From Corynebacterium uropygiale (GTDB lineage: Bacteria; Actinomycetota; Actinomycetes; Mycobacteriales; Mycobacteriaceae): 64,000 nt of DNA. Both the position numbers and the translations under genes were made by a program. The DNA is taken from the NCBI RefSeq assembly GCF_021568315.1, contig NZ_JAKGSI010000003.1, positions 248,001-312,000 of the forward strand, written 5' to 3'. Under the pieces are notes generated by a model. It had not been told where the DNA came from, searched no databases, and saw nothing but the letters and a program-made list of their open reading frames with translations. Positions 29,699 to 36,189 of the stretch are shown here, piece after piece. Every line of letters begins with the position of its first letter. The stretch's first letter is position 1.

Positions 29699-30070
29699 AT
29701 GGCTGACATCACCGTGGAATTGGTCTCTGTGGAAAGGATGCTGTGGGCCGGCCAGGCCACCATCATCACCGCGCAGACCACCGAGGGTGAGATCGGCGTG
29801 CTGCCCGGCCACGAGCCCATGCTTGGCCAGCTGGTCGAGAATGGCGTCGTGACCATCCGCCCCGTGGACGGCGAGCGCAAGGTCGCAGCCGTCCAGGGCG
29901 GGTTCATCTCCGTGAGCACCGAGAAGGTGACGGTCCTCGCCGACTTCGCGGTCTGGGCCGACGAGGTTGATCAGGCGAAGGCAGAAGCCGAGCTGAAGTC
30001 CGAGGATGAGCTCATCCGCTCCCGCGCTGAGGCCGGCCTCCGCGCCCTGCGCCGCAGCCGCGAGAGCTAA
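29699..30070 (+). CDS. atpC: ATP synthase subunit epsilon
   Basis: Couples the shaft to the c-ring and restrains ATP hydrolysis. The 123 residues have the N-terminal beta sandwich ([18 protein letters not shown]) and a short helical end ([16 protein letters not shown]). It is last in the operon, 44 bases before the terminator. Confidence 0.95.
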   Translation: MADITVELVSVERMLWAGQATIITAQTTEGEIGVLPGHEPMLGQLVENGVVTIRPVDGERKVAAVQGGFISVSTEKVTVLADFAVWADEVDQAKAEAELKSEDELIRSRAEAGLRALRRSRES

Positions 30071-30113
30071 GCTCCACGAGGAGCTGAGGGGCGCCACGCC
30101 TCTCCCCACACCC

Positions 30114-30145
30114 ACCACCCCCGGGATTCCCCGGGGGTGGTTTTT
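30114..30145 (+). terminator. Terminator of the atp operon
   Basis: Perfect 12-bp stem ACCACCCCCGGG / CCCGGGGGTGGT with an ATTC loop, followed directly by TTTT. Confidence 0.9.
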
Positions 30146-30196
30146 GCTCCCTGAGTGCCACCCGGCGACACATTGGGGAAGAGCTGAGAATGGTGC

Positions 30197-30202
30197 TAGA
30201 CT
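30197..30202 (+). promoter_or_regulatory. -10 for the DUF2550 gene (TAGACT)
   Basis: TAGACT just after the atp terminator would give a leader of roughly 45 bases containing the GGGAGG ribosome site of the next gene. Confidence 0.4.
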
Positions 30203-30253
30203 CAGCCCATACCATTGACTTGCCCATACCGCGCCGTTGACAGGGAGGCTGGC

Positions 30254-30703
30254 ATGGATATCCTGATGTGGCTTATCGTGCTGGTGGTGCTCGTGCTGTG
30301 CGGCCTCGGCATGTGGCGCTTTTTTATGCTTCGATCGCAGGGCAGCACCGTGGTGCTTCGCCGAATGCCCGCAGAAGGGGTGCACGGCTGGCGCCACGGG
30401 ATTATTAATTACCGGGCTGATCACCTGAGCTATTACAAGCTCCGTTCGCTGTCCCCGGTCGCTGACCTTGTGGTGCATCGCAGTGACGTCTCCGTCTCCG
30501 GCCATCGTCCGATGGCTGAGGCGGAGGCTTCTTTTTTGCCCGAGGGCATGCACATTCTCCAGCTCAGCGTGAATGGTCAGGACTATGAGATGGCCGCCCA
30601 GCCCGAGGCCGAGATGGCGCTGACCGCCTGGGTGGAGTCCGCTCCCAGCGCACGCCAGGAACGCCTGGACCGCAAGTACTGGCGCAAGCACCTGGGCTCC
30701 TAG
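30254..30703 (+). CDS. DUF2550 membrane protein
   Basis: A 149-residue protein with one N-terminal membrane helix ([19 protein letters not shown]) followed by a soluble domain. It matches the DUF2550 family, which is found after atpC in corynebacteria and mycobacteria; function unknown. Start is the ATG at 30254 with GGGAGG upstream. Conserved position suggests a link to energy metabolism or the envelope, but that is inference. Confidence 0.8.
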   Translation: MDILMWLIVLVVLVLCGLGMWRFFMLRSQGSTVVLRRMPAEGVHGWRHGIINYRADHLSYYKLRSLSPVADLVVHRSDVSVSGHRPMAEAEASFLPEGMHILQLSVNGQDYEMAAQPEAEMALTAWVESAPSARQERLDRKYWRKHLGS

Positions 30704-30754
30704 GGAAAACGCACAAAGCCCCGGGGTTCTCGACGCGCCACCACGGACGCACGC

Positions 30755-30760
30755 TAGCCT
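30755..30760 (+). promoter_or_regulatory. -10 of a probable leaderless promoter for nucS (TAGCCT)
   Basis: TAGCCT, seven bases, then the nucS ATG. GGAA inside the spacer could also act as a weak ribosome site. Confidence 0.5.
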
Positions 30761-30767
30761 AGGAAGA

Positions 30768-31460
30768 ATGCGTCTCGTGATTGCTCGCTGCTCCGTGGAC
30801 TATGTTGGCCGTCTCTCGGCCCACCTTCCCATGGCGGACCGGCTCATCCTCATCAAGGCGGATGGCTCCGTCTCCATCCATGCGGATGACCGCGCCTATA
30901 AGCCGCTCAACTGGATGACTCCGCCCTGCACCCTGGAGGAGCGCCCGGTCCTCGACGACACCGGGGAGGAGACGGACTCCCGGCTGTGGGTGGTCGAGAA
31001 CCCCAAGGGAGAGCAGCTGCGGATCACCATCGAGGCCCTCCACCATGAGCACACCTACGAGCTGGGGGAGGACCCGGGCCTCGTGAAGGATGGGGTGGAG
31101 GCCCACCTTCAGGAGCTCCTCGCCGAGCACATCGACACCCTGGGCGAGGGCTACCGGCTCATCCGTCGTGAATACCCGACGGCCATCGGCCCGGTGGACA
31201 TCCTCTGCCGGGATGAATCGGGCGCGACGGTGGCCGTCGAGATCAAAAGGCGCGGCGGAATCGACGGGGTGGAGCAGCTCACGCGGTACCTGGAGTTGCT
31301 CAACCGGGATGAGGTCCTCGCCCCCGTGCAGGGGGTCTTCGCGGCGCAGCAGATCAAGCCGCAGGCGCGGACGCTCGCGGAGGACCGGGGGATCCGCTGC
31401 GTGACGCTCGACTATGACGAGCTCCGCGGCATCGAGAGCGACGAATTGCGGCTCTTCTGA
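30768..31460 (+). CDS. nucS: Mismatch-specific endonuclease NucS (EndoMS)
   Basis: Cuts both strands at mismatches and replaces MutS-MutL repair in most actinobacteria. The 230 residues have an N-terminal DNA-binding domain ([20 protein letters not shown]) and a RecB-like nuclease domain with VDILCRD and AVEIKRRGG, which give the catalytic Asp and Glu-x-Lys. The C-terminal clamp-binding tail is short (DELRLF). Family and gene position are as in mycobacteria and C. glutamicum. Confidence 0.93.
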   Translation: MRLVIARCSVDYVGRLSAHLPMADRLILIKADGSVSIHADDRAYKPLNWMTPPCTLEERPVLDDTGEETDSRLWVVENPKGEQLRITIEALHHEHTYELGEDPGLVKDGVEAHLQELLAEHIDTLGEGYRLIRREYPTAIGPVDILCRDESGATVAVEIKRRGGIDGVEQLTRYLELLNRDEVLAPVQGVFAAQQIKPQARTLAEDRGIRCVTLDYDELRGIESDELRLF

Positions 31461-31747
31461 TGCCGCGGCGCCATCGTCGTCGGCCGGTGCACGGGGTGCG
31501 TCCTCTGCGGGCGGAGGGGGCCGCCTACCTCGGGGAACGACGGGAGCCGGGCCCCTCGTGGGCGCGGGAGGAGACGTTCGTCGTGCGGCCCATGGGGGCT
31601 CAGGCGGCGACGAAGACCTATATCTGCCCGGGCTGCGAGAACCCGATTCGCCCGGGGACCTCGCATATCGTGGCGTGGCCGCTCGAGTGGGCTGGGGGAG
31701 TGGCGGATCGCCGGCACTGGCACACGTGGTGTTGGGCTCGTCGGTAG
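31460..31747 (+). CDS. Small zinc-ribbon-like protein of unknown function
   Basis: A 95-residue protein whose ATG overlaps the nucS stop (TGATG). The first half is basic. The second half has TYICPGCENPIRPGTSHIVA and DRRHWHTWCW: a CxxC pair plus a later His and Cys that could hold one zinc ion. I recall the same short protein next to nucS in many actinobacteria, with no assigned function. The tight coupling suggests a role near NucS, which is only an inference. Confidence 0.7.
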   Translation: MPRRHRRRPVHGVRPLRAEGAAYLGERREPGPSWAREETFVVRPMGAQAATKTYICPGCENPIRPGTSHIVAWPLEWAGGVADRRHWHTWCWARR

Positions 31748-31763
31748 GCGGGGGCCGGGTGGT

Positions 31764-31769
31764 TATCCT
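31764..31769 (+). promoter_or_regulatory. -10 of a probable leaderless promoter (TATCCT)
   Basis: TATCCT followed by six bases and the ATG at 31776. GAGG within the spacer is too close to the start for a normal ribosome site. Confidence 0.45.
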
Positions 31770-31775
31770 CGAGGT

Positions 31776-32087
31776 ATGATCGTTGCTTTTTGTGTCGCAC
31801 CTACCCAGACCCCCACGGCCGACGCGGAGATGTCCGCGGCGGTGGCCCGCGCGGTGAAGATCGTGCGGGAGTCCGGCCTTCCCCATGAGACCAACGCCAT
31901 GTTCACCAACATCGAGGGGGAATGGGACGAGGTCATGGACGTCATCCGCCGCGCCACCGAGGCGGTCATGGAGGTGTCCCCGCGGGTCTCCCTCGTGCTC
32001 AAGGCGGATATCCGCCCCGGCTACAGTGGTCAGATAACGCAGAAGGTGGAGTCCTTGGAAGCTCGCCTTCGGGAGAACGAGAAGTAG
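31776..32087 (+). CDS. MTH1187/YkoF-family thiamine-binding-like protein
   Basis: A 103-residue protein of the former DUF77 group (MIVAFCVAPTQTPTADAEMS, TNAMFTNIEGEWDEVMDVIRR, RVSLVLKADIRPG). Members bind thiamine or related pyrimidines as dimers or tetramers. No thiamine genes are nearby, so the ligand is unproven. Confidence 0.8.
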   Translation: MIVAFCVAPTQTPTADAEMSAAVARAVKIVRESGLPHETNAMFTNIEGEWDEVMDVIRRATEAVMEVSPRVSLVLKADIRPGYSGQITQKVESLEARLRENEK

Positions 32088-32096
32088 GAGGAACAC

Positions 32097-32996
32097 ATGA
32101 CTATGCCTGATCGTTTTGCTGCTGGCGCCGTGGACCTGGGCCAGGTGAAGGCCCGGGCCGAGGCCAAGGAGAAGTCCGCCTCGCAGCCGGCGGGAAGTAT
32201 TCCCAGCTCCATTACCGTGACGGCAGAGAACCTGGAAGCCGAGGTCCTGCGCCGGAGCCTCCAGGTGCCGGTCATCGTGCTGATCGGTACCGGGCGCAGC
32301 CCCGAGTCCGAGCAGCTGCGCACCGACCTCTCGGAGCTGGCGGAGGCATCCCGGCGCGGATTCATCTTTGCTTACGTCGACGCCGACGCCACCCCGCAGG
32401 TCGCCCAGGCCTTCGGCGTCCGCGGACTCCCGACGGTCCTCGTCCTCGCCGGAGGGCGCCCGCTGACGAGCCTCGAGGGCGGCCAACCCCGCCAGGTGCT
32501 CGAGCAGTGGACCCAGCAGATTGTCAGCCAGGTGGGATCGCAGCTGGAAGGCCTCCCGCCCGAGGAGGGAAGCGAGGAGGCCGAGGAGGCCCGCGATCCG
32601 CGCTTCGATGAGGCCGAGTCCGCCGCAGGCTCCGAGGACTACGCCCGCGCGCTCTCCCTCTACGTGGACATCCTCGAGGATGATCCCGAGAATCGCGATG
32701 CCCGCCAGGCCCGCCACCAGATTGAGATCCTCCAGCGGATGAGCGAGTCGGAAGGGGAGGACCCCATCGCCGCCGCCGACGCCCACCCGGAGGACTTCGA
32801 CGCGGCCCGCGCTGCCGCCGATGCGGAGATCGCGAACGGCGACCCGGAGGCGGCCTTCCGTCGGCTCATCGCCTTCCTCCGCGGGCCGGAGCGTGACGCG
32901 GCCCGGGCCCGTCTCCTCGAGCTCTTCGAGCTCTTCGATGCGGGCGACCCGCGGGTGCTGGCTGCCCGAGGACAGATGGCCAGCGCGCTGTTTTAG
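32097..32996 (+). CDS. YbbN/CnoX-like thioredoxin-fold protein with TPR region
   Basis: The 299 residues have a thioredoxin fold (LQVPVIVLIGTGRSPESEQL, FAYVDADATPQVAQAFGV, RGLPTVLVLAGGRP) and then helical repeats (DYARALSLYVDILEDDPENR, ANGDPEAAFRRLIAFLR). The position of the redox CxxC is occupied by GRSPES, so it cannot act as a disulfide enzyme. This is as in YbbN-type holdases, which protect and hand over unfolded proteins. GGAGGA precedes the ATG. The presumed cis-proline (GLPT) is kept. Confidence 0.85.
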   Translation: MTMPDRFAAGAVDLGQVKARAEAKEKSASQPAGSIPSSITVTAENLEAEVLRRSLQVPVIVLIGTGRSPESEQLRTDLSELAEASRRGFIFAYVDADATPQVAQAFGVRGLPTVLVLAGGRPLTSLEGGQPRQVLEQWTQQIVSQVGSQLEGLPPEEGSEEAEEARDPRFDEAESAAGSEDYARALSLYVDILEDDPENRDARQARHQIEILQRMSESEGEDPIAAADAHPEDFDAARAAADAEIANGDPEAAFRRLIAFLRGPERDAARARLLELFELFDAGDPRVLAARGQMASALF

Positions 32997-33209
32997 GGGA
33001 GAGTGACGATTCTCTTACCCCTCTTCGTGGTCCTCGCCGTTGTGTGCGGCGGGGGCCACAGCCGTCTAAAGGTCTAGATCATGATGTGCTCTCTATGGAA
33101 GCACTGAGAAATAACTAAAAGGGCCATGGTGTAGGCGAGTTCTTACGCAGGGTGGGGACACATCTTTTTGACCTCAATAGAAGTGTATATTCACGAAGGA
33201 AAAGGATAT

Positions 33210-33257
33210 ATGCACTGGACCATTAAAGACTGCGGCGGTAGGTCTCCAATGGATTAA
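33210..33257 (+). CDS. Possible 15-residue leader peptide
   Basis: ATG at 33210 to TAA at 33257, encoding MHWTIKDCGGRSPMD. It is preceded by GAAGGAAAAGGA and, further up, by TATATT at 33186-33191. It could be a leader peptide controlling the downstream gene, or chance. Confidence 0.25.
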   Translation: MHWTIKDCGGRSPMD

Positions 33258-33300
33258 ACCTTTGACCAGGCATTTGTGACACGCCCGGACTTCAGGAGTG

Positions 33301-33330
33301 TTGAGGGATAAGTAAGGAATTGTGTATATT
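33301..33330 (+). promoter_or_regulatory. Promoter of the repeat-protein gene
   Basis: TTGAGG (33301-33306) and TATATT (33325-33330) with 18 bases between. The predicted start near 33337 gives a leader of about 46 bases with GAGAGG before the ATG. Confidence 0.5.
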
Positions 33331-33382
33331 TTGCAGTGGTCTCGAGGAAGGGCTTCGGGGCAACATTCAGAGAGGTATACAC

Positions 33383-33826
33383 ATGGACTTCTTGCTTCAG
33401 ATTCAGGACATCGTCGAGGGCCCGATCAAGGACCTTCTCGTTCAGCTGCACACCGCGGTTCCCCAGTTCAACCTGGTGACCCCGCCCCCGGTGAACGTCG
33501 AGCTGCCGAAGGAGCTCAACATTGGCTCCACCGTCGGTGACGTGAACGCAGGCTCGACCTTTGGTGACATCCTGGGCGGCGCTGGCTCCTCCAACCTCTT
33601 CAACAACGACGGCTCCACCGCTGGTGACATCCTCGGTGGCGCTGGCTCTACCGCTGGTGACATCCTCCCGGGTGCTGGTTCCACTGGCACCACCGGTGAC
33701 ATCCTGGGCGGCGCTGGCTCCTCCAACTTCCTCAACCAGGACGGCTCCTCCGACCTCAAGCTCCCTGAGGTCAGCAGCTCCGGCATGGGTGAGATCATCA
33801 AGGGCCTGATGGGCAGCAGCAAGTAA
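33383..33826 (+). CDS. Small Gly/Ser/Asp-repeat protein, possibly a cell-envelope protein
   Basis: I do not recognise this 147-residue protein. The ATG at 33383 has GAGAGG seven bases upstream; a longer frame from 33320 has no ribosome site. Residues 1-29 (MDFLLQIQDIVEGPIKDLLV...) look like an amphipathic helix, not a signal peptide. A short segment PPPVNVELP follows. From about residue 50 to 125 come repeats of GST-x-GDILGGAGS, two of them extended by SN(L/F)(F/L)N(N/Q)DGS. The end is GMGEIIKGLMGSSK. There are no Cys or Trp. Codons are strongly restricted to the set used by the atp genes, which suggests high expression. It stands alone, with its own promoter region and terminator. Small signal-less corynebacterial porins and mycolated proteins share this style, but no homology is claimed. 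Confidence 0.75.
   Translation: MDFLLQIQDIVEGPIKDLLVQLHTAVPQFNLVTPPPVNVELPKELNIGSTVGDVNAGSTFGDILGGAGSSNLFNNDGSTAGDILGGAGSTAGDILPGAGSTGTTGDILGGAGSSNFLNQDGSSDLKLPEVSSSGMGEIIKGLMGSSK
33563..33727 (+). repeat. Duplicated 33-bp unit within the repeat-protein gene
   Basis: The 33 bases at 33563-33595 recur identically at 33695-33727 and encode GDILGGAGSSN. Between them lie two shorter, diverged copies (GDILGGAGS and GDILPGAGS). Confidence 0.9.
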
Positions 33827-33851
33827 CTTCTTTAAGGCTCCGCGCCCGAAG

Positions 33852-33886
33852 ACACCCCCGGTGAGAATGTTTCTCACCGGGGGTGT
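33852..33886. terminator. Hairpin between convergent genes
   Basis: A perfect 16-bp stem, ACACCCCCGGTGAGAA / TTCTCACCGGGGGTGT, with loop TGT. It lies between the repeat-protein gene and the convergent glgB and could serve both. The T-run is weak on both sides. Confidence 0.75.
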
Positions 33887-33925
33887 TGCTGTGCTCCGGG
33901 CCCCGCAGAGCGGGGCGCGTGCGCC

Positions 33926-36133
33926 CTAGGCGCGGCGGAGGCGGTAGTACTGGGTACTCATCGCCGGGATGTGGAGGTGGAGCGAGTGGGGTTGGTTGTC
34001 CCAGCCTGCGTCGACAGTGTGGACGCTGCCAGGCAGGTCATTGCCCGCGCCCTGGTAGACGGCCGCATCCGTGTTGAGGATGAGGTCCCAGTCGCCTCCC
34101 ACGGGCAGCCCGAGGATGTAATCCGGCTGGGAGGTGCCGCCGAAATTGTTGACGGCGAGGATCGCGGAGCCGTCCGTGCCCCAGCGGATGTAGGCGAGGA
34201 TGTTATTCGCCGCGTCGTCGGCCTTGAGCCACTGGAAGCCGGCGGGCTCGAAGTCCTGGGTGTGGAGCGCGGGCTCCTCGCGGTGGAGTCGGTTGAGGTC
34301 GCGGACGAGGAGCTGGATGCCGGCGTGGTACTCGCCTTCCCAGCCTTCGGCGTCGTCGAAGGGGAGGGAGGTGGCCTCGGACCACTCGGAGATCTGGCCG
34401 AATTCCTGGCCCTGGAAGAGGAGCTTCTTCCCGGGGTGGGAGTACATGTAGCCGTAGAGGCTGCGCAGACCGGCGGCCTTGTTCCAGGTGTCGCCTGGCA
34501 TGCGCGTCCAGAGGGATCCCTTGCCGTGGACGACCTCGTCGTGGCTGAAGGGGAGGACGTAGCGCTCCGAGTAGGCGTAGACCATGGAGAAGGTGATCTC
34601 GTTGTGGTGGTAGGAGCGGTGGATGGGGTCGAGCCCGAAGTAGCGGAGGGTGTCGTTCATCCAGCCCATGTTCCACTTGAGGGAGAAGCCAAGACCATCG
34701 GCCCAGGTGGGGGCGGTAACCCCCGGCCAGGAGGTGGACTCCTCCGCGATGGTGAGGATCCCCGGGTAGAGGCGGTGGGCGGTGGCGTTAACCTCCTGGA
34801 GGAACTGGACTGCCTCGAGGTTCTCCCGGCCGCCGTACTCGTTGGGCAGCCACTCGCCCTCGTTGCGTGAGTAGTCCAGGTAGAGCATGGAGGCGACGGC
34901 GTCGACGCGGATGCCGTCGATGTGGAACTCCTCCATCCAGTAGAGGGCGTTGGCGACGAGGAAGTTGCGCACCTCGCGGCGGCCGAAGTCGAAGACGTGA
35001 GTGCCCCAGTCGCGCTGCTCGCCGCGGCGCCAGTCCGGGTGCTCATAGAGGGCGGGCCCATCAAAGCGGGCGAGGGCGAAGTCATCCTTGGGGAAGTGCC
35101 CGGGCACCCAGTCCATGATGACCCCGATGCCCCGCTGGTGGAAGGCGTCGATGAGGCCGCGCAGCTCGTCGGGGCTGCCCCAGCGGGCCGTCGGAGCATA
35201 GTAGCCGGACACCTGGTAGCCCCAGGATCCGCCGAAGGGGTGCTCCGCGACGGGGAGGAACTCCACGTGGGTGAAGCCCTGCTCGGCGACATAATCGACG
35301 AGCTCCGTCGCCAGATCCGCGTAGGTCTTCCCCTGCTTCCAGCTGCCGAGGTGGACCTCGTAGATGCTCATCGGCTCGCTGGCGACATCGCGGTGCGGCC
35401 GGCGCTCCATCCATTCGGAGTCGCCCCACTCGTGGGTGCTCTCCGCGACGATGGACGCCGTTCCCGGGGGAACCTCGGCGGCCTTGGCCAGCGGGTCGGC
35501 CTTCTCCTTGCGGGTGCCATCCTGCGTGAGGATGGCGAACTTGTACCGGGCGCCAGCGTGGACGTCAGGGAGGAAGATCTCCCAGACACCCGTCGACCCC
35601 AGGGCGCGCATGGGGTGCTGGGCCGGGTTCCAGCCGTTAAAGTCGCCGATCAGCGCGATGGAGGCGGCATTCGGCGCCCAGACCGCGAAGGAGGTGCCCG
35701 AGACGGAGCCCATGGTGGTCTCGTAGGTGCGGGGGTTCGCGCCGAGGACCTCCCACAGGCGCTCGTGGCGGCCCTCGTTGATGAAGTAGAGGTCCTGCTC
35801 GCCGAGGCTGGGGAGGAAGTGGTAGGGATCCGCCGTGATGACCGGCGTATCGCTGCCGGGCCAGGTGATGGCGAAGCGGTAGTCGGCGGAATCGCGCCTC
35901 TCCAGCGAGGCGATCCAGATGTCATCGCCGACCGGGGTCATGTCGATCCCGGTGCCGTCGATGAGGAGCTCGACGTGCTCAGCGCCGATGTGCCGGGTGC
36001 GAATCACCGAGCCCTCGGGCGTCGAGTGCCACCCGTAGAAGTCGTGGGGCGCCCAGTGGCTGCAGTTGCGGAGGTGATCGAGATCCGCGGCGGGGATGTA
36101 ATCAGCGGGATGGAGCTGTGCTGGATCACTCAT
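33926..36133 (-). CDS. glgB: 1,4-alpha-glucan branching enzyme
   Basis: Introduces alpha-1,6 branches into linear alpha-glucan. The 735 residues comprise an N-terminal domain, a CBM48 domain (GTSFAVWAPNAASIALIGDFN), and a GH13 barrel with VEFLPVAEHPFGGSWGYQV, DGIRVDAVASMLYLDY (catalytic Asp) and TIAEESTSWPG (catalytic Glu). AGCAGGA precedes the ATG. It follows glgE after 56 bases, so the maltosyltransferase and branching steps are co-expressed. Confidence 0.96.
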   Translation of the reverse strand: MSDPAQLHPADYIPAADLDHLRNCSHWAPHDFYGWHSTPEGSVIRTRHIGAEHVELLIDGTGIDMTPVGDDIWIASLERRDSADYRFAITWPGSDTPVITADPYHFLPSLGEQDLYFINEGRHERLWEVLGANPRTYETTMGSVSGTSFAVWAPNAASIALIGDFNGWNPAQHPMRALGSTGVWEIFLPDVHAGARYKFAILTQDGTRKEKADPLAKAAEVPPGTASIVAESTHEWGDSEWMERRPHRDVASEPMSIYEVHLGSWKQGKTYADLATELVDYVAEQGFTHVEFLPVAEHPFGGSWGYQVSGYYAPTARWGSPDELRGLIDAFHQRGIGVIMDWVPGHFPKDDFALARFDGPALYEHPDWRRGEQRDWGTHVFDFGRREVRNFLVANALYWMEEFHIDGIRVDAVASMLYLDYSRNEGEWLPNEYGGRENLEAVQFLQEVNATAHRLYPGILTIAEESTSWPGVTAPTWADGLGFSLKWNMGWMNDTLRYFGLDPIHRSYHHNEITFSMVYAYSERYVLPFSHDEVVHGKGSLWTRMPGDTWNKAAGLRSLYGYMYSHPGKKLLFQGQEFGQISEWSEATSLPFDDAEGWEGEYHAGIQLLVRDLNRLHREEPALHTQDFEPAGFQWLKADDAANNILAYIRWGTDGSAILAVNNFGGTSQPDYILGLPVGGDWDLILNTDAAVYQGAGNDLPGSVHTVDAGWDNQPHSLHLHIPAMSTQYYRLRRA

Positions 36134-36189
36134 AAATCGAATCCTGCTTCTCTTGGTTCTCAGTTCGTGGATAGGGACGGGGCCCGGAG

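Larger units (their letters stand above)
32997..33382 (+). other. AT-rich leader region before the repeat-protein gene
   Basis: This 386-base stretch is visibly richer in A and T than anything around it. It holds two TATATT hexamers (33186-33191 and 33325-33330), a 15-codon open frame with a good ribosome site (33210-33257), and the promoter nearest the next gene. No larger coding frame is convincing. Confidence 0.5.

Noticed and set aside
33168-33191. TTGACC ... TATATT as a promoter
   Set aside because: The two hexamers are separated by only 12 bases. TATATT may still act with another -35.
33320-33382. Upstream 21-codon extension of the repeat protein (MCIFCSGLEEGL...)
   Set aside because: It has no ribosome site, lies over the proposed -10 and start site, and has codons unlike the rest of the gene.
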